Below, piece after piece: positions 1 through 5,481 of a stretch of 6,778 nucleotides of DNA (positions are counted from its first letter, which is position 1; every line of letters starts with the position of its first letter). The translations under genes were made by a program, and so were the position numbers. Below the pieces are notes generated by a model. The model was not told the DNA's origin and made no database searches. It saw nothing but the letters and a program-made list of their open reading frames with translations. The stretch is from Vulcanimicrobiota bacterium (GTDB lineage: Bacteria; Vulcanimicrobiota; Vulcanimicrobiia; Eremiobacterales; Eremiobacteraceae): positions 1-6,778 of the forward strand of contig JAFANK010000155.1 of NCBI GenBank assembly GCA_019232725.1. Reading direction: 5' to 3'.

Positions 1-1087
1 TGAAACCCGCTTTGCGGAGCGCGCTGACCGCCTGCGCGCTGCGCGCGCCCGAACGGCAGTACACCACGATGTCGCGATCTTCGGGCAACTCGTGCATGCG
101 TTTCTCGAGCTCAGCCAGCGGGATCTCGTGCGTGTTCGCGAGCGCGACGATTTCACGCTCGTATGGTTCGCGCACGTCCAGGAGCGCCAGCGTCTCTTTG
201 CGATCGAGCAACGCACGCAGCTCGCGCGGTTGGATCGTCGACGCGGCTCCGTTGCCCAGCGTGTCGCTCGCCGGGATGTCGCACGTCGTGTCTTCCTCTT
301 TAAGCGCAGTGATGGTGGGTGCGTCACCGCAGACCGGGCAGCCGGGATCTTTGGCGATGGCCAAGGTCGAAAACCGCATCGCCAAAGCATCGTACAGCAA
401 TAGCCGCCCGACCAGTGTCTCGCCGAGTCCGGTGACGAGCTTGATCGCCTCAGTGGCTTGGATAAGACCGATCAATCCAGGCAGCACGCCCAACACGCCG
501 CCCTCAGCGCAGGAGGGCACTGCGCCAGGCGGGGGTGGGTGCGGGAAAAGACAGCGATAACATGGACCGCGCCGTGCGTCGAACACCGACGCTTGGCCTT
601 CGAAGCGATACACGGAACCATAGACATTTGGCTTGTCCGCCATCACGCAGGCGTCGTTCACCAAAAAGCGCGTGGGGAAATTGTCCGTACCATCGATGAC
701 GACATCGTAGGCAGACACAAGTTCGAGGCCATTGGAAGCATCAAACCGCCCGGCGTGGCGTCTGACCTCGACATGCGGATTGAGATCGGCGATACGTCGA
801 GCTGCGCTTTCGACTTTGGGTTCACCGACTGCAGCGCTGCCGTGAATGACTTGTCGCTGGAGGTTGGACACATCGACGACGTCGTCATCGATCAGTCCGA
901 TACGGCCGATGCCTGCGGCAGCCAGATACAGCCCAAGCGGAGACCCGAGGCCGCCGGCGCCGACGAGCAGCAATGACGCACTCTTCAGCGCCCGCTGGCC
1001 CGCCAATCCGACTTCGGGCAAAATGAGGTGTCGGCTGTAGCGGGCGAGTTCTTCGCGTGACAGGGCTGCGCCGCGGAGCAAGTCCAT
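1..1087 (-). CDS. moeB: MoeB/MoeZ-type sulfur-carrier adenylyltransferase with C-terminal rhodanese domain (3' end cut off)
   Basis: The reading frame is open from the ATG at 1087 to the left edge with no stop: 362 residues seen. Residues 1-265 are a ThiF/MoeB E1-like domain: nucleotide-binding GAGGLGSP (43-50), NLQRQV (75-80), Lys91, GTDN (133-136). Two zinc-type pairs, CYRC (Cys176/Cys179) and CPVC (Cys250/Cys253), and SCAEGGVLG with Cys193 are present. From about 285 a rhodanese domain follows, with LLDVREPYE (302-310) and the active-site loop CRSGARSA (Cys344-351). Family knowledge: such proteins adenylate the C-terminal Gly-Gly of MoaD/ThiS-like carriers in the cytoplasm, and the rhodanese cysteine supplies persulfide sulfur, as in MOCS3/Uba4 and mycobacterial MoeZ. 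Which carrier is used cannot be told. Relatives are about 380-390 residues, so roughly 20-30 are missing. It follows the aquaporin gene after 38 bases, probably in one transcript. An in-frame GTG at 1117 is an alternative start; neither has a strong Shine-Dalgarno. Confidence 0.95.
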   Translation of the reverse strand, partial: MDLLRGAALSREELARYSRHLILPEVGLAGQRALKSASLLLVGAGGLGSPLGLYLAAAGIGRIGLIDDDVVDVSNLQRQVIHGSAAVGEPKVESAARRIADLNPHVEVRRHAGRFDASNGLELVSAYDVVIDGTDNFPTRFLVNDACVMADKPNVYGSVYRFEGQASVFDARRGPCYRCLFPHPPPPGAVPSCAEGGVLGVLPGLIGLIQATEAIKLVTGLGETLVGRLLLYDALAMRFSTLAIAKDPGCPVCGDAPTITALKEEDTTCDIPASDTLGNGAASTIQPRELRALLDRKETLALLDVREPYEREIVALANTHEIPLAELEKRMHELPEDRDIVVYCRSGARSAQAVSALRKAGF

Positions 1088-1125
1088 ACGCGGTGGTTCG
1101 CCGCGCGCCCCAACCACCCCGTCGC

Positions 1126-1815
1126 TTAGGCTGTCGAGCGGCCCTCGATGATCTTGTAGACAAATGCCGCGAGCACGCCGCCGGCCAGCGGCGCGATGAT
1201 GAAGAGCCACAGCTGTGAGAGCGCCCAATCCCCCGCATAAATGGCGGGTCCGATGCTGCGCGCCGGATTGATCGAGGCGTTCGTGATGGGTATGGCCACC
1301 ATATTCGTGATGGCAAGCGCCATGCCGATGGGGATGCCGGCAAAACCGGCAGGTGCAGCCATCGCTGTCGAACCGAGGACCGTGATGACCAGCACAAACG
1401 TCGCGATCAGCTCAGTCAGAAACGCGGCGCCCATCGCGTAGCCCGAGGGCGAATGATCGCCGAAGCCGTTCGCGGTGGCCACCGCTGACGTGTGGACGAG
1501 CCCAGGAACACCGCTGCCCATCATGATCCATGCCAAAAATCCGAAACCGCAGATGCCGCCAAGCACTTGAGCGATCCAATATGGCACGACGTCCGAACCT
1601 CTCATGCGGCCGGCGAGCACAGCGCCGAGCGTCACCGCCGGGTTGATATGACAGCCGGAGATCGGTCCGATGGCATAAGCAAGCGCTAAGAGCGTGAGCC
1701 CGAATGCAAGCGATATGCCGAGCGCACCGATGGCCTTTCCATCGAAGATGGCGCTTCCCAGTCCGATGAACACGAGCAGTAGCGTGCCCAAAAATTCCGC
1801 GAGGTACTTGTTCAT
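1126..1815 (-). CDS. aqpZ: Aquaporin, AqpZ-like MIP channel with altered selectivity filter
   Basis: A 229-residue inner-membrane channel, the usual length for bacterial AqpZ. Six hydrophobic segments and both half-helix NPA boxes are visible: GCHINPAVT (54-62) and ASINPARS (180-187). The N-terminus MNKYLAEFLGT and the QLWLFIIAPL segment near the C-terminus are typical of AqpZ. The family conducts water through a tetramer. By alignment from memory with E. coli AqpZ, the aromatic/arginine filter positions (Phe43, His174, Thr183, Arg189) are Phe38, Asn171, Ala180 and Arg186 here. Loss of the filter histidine makes strict water selectivity uncertain; a wider or different solute range is possible. 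Cys55 lies three residues before the first NPA, the spot equivalent to Ala73 of human AQP1. The start is well supported by AGAGGGG at 1830-1824, 8 bases before the ATG. It appears to be the first gene of a unit with the adenylyltransferase. Confidence 0.95.
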   Translation of the reverse strand: MNKYLAEFLGTLLLVFIGLGSAIFDGKAIGALGISLAFGLTLLALAYAIGPISGCHINPAVTLGAVLAGRMRGSDVVPYWIAQVLGGICGFGFLAWIMMGSGVPGLVHTSAVATANGFGDHSPSGYAMGAAFLTELIATFVLVITVLGSTAMAAPAGFAGIPIGMALAITNMVAIPITNASINPARSIGPAIYAGDWALSQLWLFIIAPLAGGVLAAFVYKIIEGRSTA

Positions 1816-1975
1816 GCTCGCTTCCCCTCTTCAATGCGTCTGTAGTACAAGCGCACGAAGCGGCAGCCCGAAGCTGGCCACCGGCATGCGTCCTGGCCGC
1901 CGCTTAGGTCAGGCTGCGAGACATTCCTCGCAAGGCGTGAGGGCGCGAAGCGTGCGCGCAGCGTACGCATCCGTC

Positions 1976-2149
1976 ATGAGCGACGTAAAGCAGGACACCG
2001 GCGACCCGCGGCATGCGGGACGGATGTACGACAAAGAGATGCCCATCAATCAGGCCGGCATGGAGATGTCCAAACCGGGATTACCAGACCTGCGCCGTCG
2101 CAAGCATTCCGTGCCGCTTCCGGACGACGAGCAGCAAACAACGCCGTAG
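1976..2149 (+). CDS. Possible small hydrophilic protein, 57 aa, function unknown
   Basis: I do not recognise this product. It is a charged, probably unstructured 57-residue protein starting MSDVKQDTGD, with four more methionines after the first, a basic stretch LRRRKHS (39-45) and an acidic, Gln/Thr-rich tail PDDEQQTTP. There is no signal peptide, membrane segment or cysteine. Codon choice is G/C-biased at third positions like the neighbouring real genes, and it fills an otherwise empty gap without overlapping any other gene. It converges with the GNAT gene, whose stop begins 10 bases further on. Against it: there is no clear Shine-Dalgarno before the ATG, and the frame is open far upstream as an antisense shadow of the aquaporin gene, so the start is unsure. 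ATG at 2024 (41 aa) is an alternative. Confidence 0.45.
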   Translation: MSDVKQDTGDPRHAGRMYDKEMPINQAGMEMSKPGLPDLRRRKHSVPLPDDEQQTTP

Positions 2150-2158
2150 CAGCCGGTC

Positions 2159-2638
2159 TTACGCGCGCTCTTGCCGCGTGATGATCATCTCGTTGCTTGG
2201 CGCAAATCCCATCGATGCGTAGATCGGGCGCGCGTTTTGCGCCGCGTGCAGGCGTACGGCGCGGCAACCTTGGTCCCACAACCAGTCGAGCGCCGCTTGG
2301 GTGACCGCGCGCGCACAGCCCCGACGCCGATACTTCTCATCCACGAATACGCCGGCGATGTAGCCGATACGGCGATTGGTGCAGATCTGACTTGGATAGC
2401 CGTCGAGGAAGAACCCGGCAGCGCTTGCCACGACGTGAGGGCCGTCGACGGCGAAGAACCAGCGCAACTCGTCAGCCTCGTGGCGCTGGCGAAAATACGC
2501 GATCGATCGCGCTTTCCAGTCGGCGCTGAGATCCTCGTCCGGCATCCCCAGTTCGCGCCGCATCGACATCCAAAACTCAGCGGCGGTATCAAACTCCGCC
2601 GGTTCTGCAACGCGCACGGTTATCGTGTTCGCTTCCAA
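2159..2638 (-). CDS. GNAT-family N-acetyltransferase
   Basis: A 159-residue cytoplasmic protein with the GNAT fold. The acetyl-CoA pyrophosphate-binding motif A is IAGVFVDEKYRRRGCARAV, with the R-x-x-G-x-A core RRRGCA at 104-109; motif B is ARPIYASMGF (136-145). The N-terminal part (TITVRVAEPAEFDTAAEFW, 5-23) is the usual first strand and helix. Substrate is unknown; the family acetylates amines on small molecules, antibiotics or proteins, and this one has no feature that singles out a substrate. I chose the TTG at 2638 because TGGAGG lies 5 bases upstream and homology begins right after it. The frame runs on to an ATG at 2776, but that would overlap the start of the divergent dehydrogenase gene and add 46 residues of non-domain sequence. 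It is transcribed divergently from the dehydrogenase and convergently with the small 57-aa frame. Confidence 0.88.
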   Translation of the reverse strand: MEANTITVRVAEPAEFDTAAEFWMSMRRELGMPDEDLSADWKARSIAYFRQRHEADELRWFFAVDGPHVVASAAGFFLDGYPSQICTNRRIGYIAGVFVDEKYRRRGCARAVTQAALDWLWDQGCRAVRLHAAQNARPIYASMGFAPSNEMIITRQERA

Positions 2639-2643
2639 TGCCG

Positions 2644-2649
2644 CCTCCA
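2644..2649 (-). promoter_or_regulatory. Ribosome binding site deciding the TTG start of the GNAT gene
   Basis: TGGAGG reads on the minus strand 5 bases before the TTG at 2638. It is one of the best Shine-Dalgarno matches in the window and is the reason for preferring this non-ATG start to the ATG at 2776. Confidence 0.7.
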
Positions 2650-2656
2650 GGGGACG

Positions 2657-2682
2657 AGCGCGCGAGGATAGGTCCGCGCGCT
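2657..2682. repeat. Perfect 8-bp inverted repeat between divergent genes
   Basis: AGCGCGCG (2657-2664) and CGCGCGCT (2675-2682) are exact inverted copies separated by 10 bases. They lie in the 100-base gap between the divergent GNAT and dehydrogenase starts. This could be an operator for a dimeric regulator or a hairpin in a 5' leader. Alternating GC runs arise easily in GC-rich DNA, so a chance match is quite possible. There is no T-run, so it is not an intrinsic terminator. Confidence 0.35.
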
Positions 2683-2738
2683 GCGCCGAATGAACGCCAG
2701 ACCTTCTCTTTGCCGCACACATTCTCATTGGAGCGACT

Positions 2739-4301
2739 ATGGCTACCGTGCTCGAGCAGATCCCGAAGTTTGTCAACGAACCATTGCGCAGTTTTCAATC
2801 AGCGCAGGAGCGCGCTGCATTGGAAGCCGCGATCGCGCGCGAGCGCAAAAACGCCAGAGACTACCAGCTCATCATCGGCGGCAAGCGCATAACCGCGGAC
2901 AAGCAATTCGCGTCGATCAATCCATCGCGACCGAGTGAGATCGTGGGGCGCGTTCAGGCCGCGAGCGTCGACCATGCTCGCGATGCCATCGCCGCAGCGC
3001 AGGCGGCATTTCCTGCTTGGTCGCGCGTTCCGGCGGAACAGCGTGCCGAGCTCCTGTTCAAAGCGGCAGATGCCGTGCGTCAACGCCGCGAGGAGTTCGA
3101 CGCGCTGTTGGTCCTGGAGGTCGGCAAGAGCTGGCCGGAGGCCGATGGGGACATTGCCGAGGGCATCGACTTCCTTGAGTACTATGCCCGCGAGATGCTG
3201 CGCTTTGGGCAACGCGTGCCGCTCACGCCGCTCGCCGGTGAAGACAATGAGATGCACTACATCCCACTGGGTGTTGGCGTCGTGATCCCGCCATGGAATT
3301 TCGCGTTTGCGATCATGGCCGGCATGACGTCGGCCGCCATCGTCGCCGGCAACACGGTCGTGCTCAAGCCCTCGAGCGATTCGCCGGTCATCGCCGCACG
3401 GTTTGTCGAGCTGCTCGAGTCATGCGGCCTGCCGGCGGGAGTCGTGAACTTAGTCACGGGCTCGGGCGGCGCGATCGGTGACGCGCTCGTGAGCGATCCA
3501 CGCGTCCGCTTCATCTCGTTCACGGGGAGCAAGGAAGTTGGCTTGCGTATCAATCGCCTTGCCGCCGAGGTGCATCCTGGACAGCATTGGATCAAGCGTG
3601 TGGTCGCTGAGATGGGCGGCAAAGATGGCATCGTGGTCGCAGCCGACGCGGACGTGGCCGCGGCGGTGGAGGGCGTGGCATCGGCCGCGTTCGGTTTCCA
3701 AGGACAGAAGTGCTCGGCATGCTCGCGGGCGATCATCGAGGCGCCGATCTACGACGATTTCGTGCGGCGGCTCGCCGAGCGCGTCGAGACGATCACGGTG
3801 GGCGACCCGGCCGATGCCAAGAACTCGATGGGTCCGGTCATCAATGAACGTTCGCGCGACAAGATCGAGAGCTACATCAAGATCGGGAAAGACGAAGGCA
3901 CGCTACTCACGGGTGGTGAGCGCGTTGGCGACGATGGCTATTTCCTCGAGCCAACCGTCTTCACCGACATAGCGCCCGATGATACCATCGCGCAGGAGGA
4001 GATCTTCGGCCCGGTGCTCGCGGTGATCAAAGCCAAGAACTATGATGACGCGCTGGCGATCGCCAATAGCACGGAGTTCGGCCTGACGGGCAGCGTCTAT
4101 TCGCGCGATCGGGCCAAGCTTGAACGTGCGCGCGCCGAATTCCACGTCGGCAACCTGTACTTCAATCGCAAATGTACGGGCGCGATGGTGGGCGTCCACC
4201 CGTTCGGCGGCTTCAATATGTCGGGCACCGATTCAAAAGCCGGGGGGCCGGACTACTTGCTGCTGTTCTTGCAGGCGAAATCCGTGTCGGAAAAAGTCTA
4301 G
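2739..4301 (+). CDS. pruA: 1-pyrroline-5-carboxylate (L-glutamate gamma-semialdehyde) dehydrogenase
   Basis: A 520-residue aldehyde dehydrogenase that oxidises glutamate-5-semialdehyde to glutamate with NAD+, the last step of proline and arginine breakdown in the cytoplasm. It matches the monofunctional RocA/PruA type (usually about 515-525 aa). Visible features: IPPWNFAF with Asn187, VLKPSS (208-213), the NAD-binding FTGSKEVG (261-268), general base Glu291 in VAEMGGKDG, nucleophile Cys325 in GQKCSACSR, EEIFGPVL (420-427), and the family-specific loop GGFNMSGTDSKAGGPDYL (490-507), which in this group binds the substrate carboxylate. The N-terminal NEPLRSF is also typical of RocA-type enzymes. 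All catalytic residues are intact. GGAG lies 5 bases before the ATG. No proline dehydrogenase is adjacent, so the partner enzyme must be encoded elsewhere. Its stop overlaps the stop of the opposing unknown gene. Confidence 0.97.
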   Translation: MATVLEQIPKFVNEPLRSFQSAQERAALEAAIARERKNARDYQLIIGGKRITADKQFASINPSRPSEIVGRVQAASVDHARDAIAAAQAAFPAWSRVPAEQRAELLFKAADAVRQRREEFDALLVLEVGKSWPEADGDIAEGIDFLEYYAREMLRFGQRVPLTPLAGEDNEMHYIPLGVGVVIPPWNFAFAIMAGMTSAAIVAGNTVVLKPSSDSPVIAARFVELLESCGLPAGVVNLVTGSGGAIGDALVSDPRVRFISFTGSKEVGLRINRLAAEVHPGQHWIKRVVAEMGGKDGIVVAADADVAAAVEGVASAAFGFQGQKCSACSRAIIEAPIYDDFVRRLAERVETITVGDPADAKNSMGPVINERSRDKIESYIKIGKDEGTLLTGGERVGDDGYFLEPTVFTDIAPDDTIAQEEIFGPVLAVIKAKNYDDALAIANSTEFGLTGSVYSRDRAKLERARAEFHVGNLYFNRKCTGAMVGVHPFGGFNMSGTDSKAGGPDYLLLFLQAKSVSEKV

Positions 4302-4621
4302 TACTCGCGGAACCAGATCTGCAAGCCGTTGCAGATGCCGTAGGTGATGATCTCTTGTTCGAGATCGCGCAGCCACTGTCGCGATGGTAAACTGCGGCGT
4401 TCCCACGAAACGGTGACACCGCTCAATAACGGGGTGACGCGAAAGCCGACTTCGACGCCCGTAAGATCTTTTGCCGCACCGATGAGCTGGCCGACGGCTG
4501 CAGCCCACTCGCGTGCCCGAGCGATCGGGTCCATGAGCGGGACGGCCATCACGCCGGAACCGTTCATTCGCGGCGGAGGTTGGGCAAGACGCTCTTCTTT
4601 TCGTTTCTTCAGTGTTGGCAT
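4298..4621 (-). CDS. Conserved-looking protein of unknown function, 107 aa
   Basis: I do not recognise this family. The protein begins with a basic, proline-rich tail (KKRKEER at 5-11, QPPPR at 14-18), followed by a compact region with a helix-like PIARAREWAAAVGQL, two strand-like pieces GVEVGFRVTP and SGVTVSW, a helix RQWLRDLEQEI and the C-terminus ICNGLQIWFREY. There is no signal peptide or membrane segment. Codons are G/C-ending as in real genes here, whereas the opposite-strand frame over the same bases gives a Ser/Arg-rich, shadow-like product. I chose the ATG at 4621 because GGTGA sits 5 bases upstream and an AT-rich promoter-like stretch lies just beyond. The frame could extend to a GTG at 4747 (149 aa), which lacks a Shine-Dalgarno. 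Its TAG overlaps the dehydrogenase stop. Confidence 0.7.
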   Translation of the reverse strand: MPTLKKRKEERLAQPPPRMNGSGVMAVPLMDPIARAREWAAAVGQLIGAAKDLTGVEVGFRVTPLLSGVTVSWERRSLPSRQWLRDLEQEIITYGICNGLQIWFREY

Positions 4622-4662
4622 GGCATCACCGCAAAAACCATATGACGAGGTTTCCACATCAT

Positions 4663-4692
4663 ATACTATCTGTGCGCGGACGGGTGTCACAA
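4663..4692 (-). promoter_or_regulatory. Candidate promoter for the 107-aa unknown gene
   Basis: On the minus strand TTGTGA (4692-4687) and TAGTAT (4668-4663) are 18 bases apart, each 4 of 6 to the sigma-70 consensus; an overlapping TATGAT (4663-4658) is a better -10 but is badly spaced. The stretch around 4636-4695 is clearly more AT-rich than its surroundings. The match is weak, and the sigma factor preferences of this organism are unknown. Confidence 0.25.
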
Positions 4693-4729
4693 TATGCCCA
4701 ACCGCGTCTAGCAGCATGGCGAGCTGGGA

Positions 4730-4752
4730 GCGTGATTCTTCACGCACTTTTT
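4730..4752 (+). terminator. Possible intrinsic terminator or attenuator ahead of the methyltransferase operon
   Basis: GCGTGA (4730-4735) and TCACGC (4740-4745) form a 6-bp perfect stem with a TTCT loop, followed after two bases by TTTTT (4748-4752). This fits a short rho-independent terminator for plus-strand transcripts, 39 bases before the GTG of the methyltransferase. It could stop readthrough from the dehydrogenase gene or act as an attenuator in the leader of the right-hand operon. The stem is short, so confidence is limited. Confidence 0.35.
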
Positions 4753-4791
4753 AGCGGCCCGGCGTATGGTAGCGGGAGAAAGGGATAAGCA

Positions 4792-5481
4792 GTGCGACGC
4801 TCCATCGCGCGGGAGATGATGGATGACGACGAAACGATCGGGACGCCCGCGCAGTGGCGCCAGAGTTTGGGCGATCTCGCACGGATCAACTTGTGGCTCG
4901 GCGGCTGGCATGCTCTGCGCAGCGAACTCGAACGCTTACCCGAGCCACCGAGCGCAATCGTGGACGTAGCGACCGGGGGAGCGGACCTGCCCGAACGGGT
5001 GCTCGCTTACCTCGCACGCCGAGGTCGGCACGCAAGCTGCGTGGCCGTCGATCGTTCCGCGCGCATTCTGGGACTCGCGCAAATGATGCGCGCGGGCAAC
5101 GGGCAGCTGACATTTGTGCAGGCAGATGCGCGAGCGCTGCCATTTGCGGATCGCAGTTTTGATGTCGCCACCTGTAACCTGGCACTGCATCATTTCGATC
5201 CGCCCGACGCGACACGCGTGCTGCGCGAGCTGGCCCGCGTTGGCCACTCGGTCATCGTCAACGATCTGCGGCGTAGCTGGATAGCATGGGCATTTGCACG
5301 CGTGGTCTTTCCGTTCTTCACGAGCAATCCGTTCACGCGCAACGATGGACCGATCTCCGTGCGGCGTGCCTACACGCCATCTGAACTCGAGTTGCTCGCT
5401 CGGAACGCCGGTTGGCATCGTATCGACGTGCGCAAGCAACCTGGCTACCGGATGACCTTGGCGGGAGGGGTCGTGCGGTGA
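4792..5481 (+). CDS. Class I SAM-dependent methyltransferase of a polyketide-type operon
   Basis: A 229-residue soluble enzyme with a Rossmann methyltransferase domain: motif I IVDVATGGADLP (56-67) for SAM, an acidic residue Asp87 at the end of strand 2 (VAVDRS), QADARALPF (110-118), and NLALHHFDPP (129-138) in the motif IV/V region. The N-terminal helix (REMMDDDET, then LGDLARIN at 26-33) resembles methyltransferases that sit beside FAD oxidoreductases and polyketide synthases in many bacteria; this is from memory, not a search. It probably methylates an aromatic or polyketide intermediate; the acceptor is not known. Start GTG at 4792 has AAGGGA 6 bases upstream; ATGs at 4816 and 4819 are alternatives but would cut the conserved N-terminal segment. 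The stop overlaps the next gene start by four bases (GTGA), so the two are translationally coupled. It appears to be the first gene of the operon. Confidence 0.9.
   Translation: MRRSIAREMMDDDETIGTPAQWRQSLGDLARINLWLGGWHALRSELERLPEPPSAIVDVATGGADLPERVLAYLARRGRHASCVAVDRSARILGLAQMMRAGNGQLTFVQADARALPFADRSFDVATCNLALHHFDPPDATRVLRELARVGHSVIVNDLRRSWIAWAFARVVFPFFTSNPFTRNDGPISVRRAYTPSELELLARNAGWHRIDVRKQPGYRMTLAGGVVR
5464..5470 (+). promoter_or_regulatory. Ribosome binding site for the FAD oxidoreductase inside the methyltransferase gene
   Basis: GGAGGGG sits 7 bases before the GTG at 5478, within the last codons of the methyltransferase gene. It fixes this GTG as the start rather than the upstream in-frame ATG at 5412. 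Confidence 0.7.

Noticed and set aside
12..1040. Several plus-strand open frames (for example 12-560, 92-403, 458-976) across the left kilobase
   Set aside because: They are antisense shadows of the intact MoeB-rhodanese gene, whose motifs all lie in one minus-strand frame. Their products are low-complexity Ser/Arg/Pro-rich and carry no recognisable domain.
885..1397. 170-residue minus-strand frame rich in Arg, Ser and Trp
   Set aside because: It is an out-of-frame reading of the 3' part of the aquaporin gene and the 5' part of moeB, both of which have clear family motifs in their own frames.
1858..1905. Imperfect inverted repeat (11-base arms, one mismatch) upstream of the aquaporin gene, and a nearby 6-bp hairpin at 1915-1932
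   Set aside because: The first has a 26-base loop and neither is followed by a T-run; no promoter or operator context supports a role. Both are within what GC-rich DNA produces by chance.
2171..2671. 166-residue plus-strand frame over the GNAT gene
   Set aside because: It is antisense to a gene with clear GNAT motifs A and B and has no domain or ribosome site of its own.
4344..4754. 136-residue plus-strand frame opposite the 107-aa unknown gene
   Set aside because: Its composition is Ser/Arg/Thr-biased as expected for an antisense shadow. The minus frame has better codon bias, a better ribosome site and a more protein-like residue pattern. The doubt is not zero because neither product is recognised.
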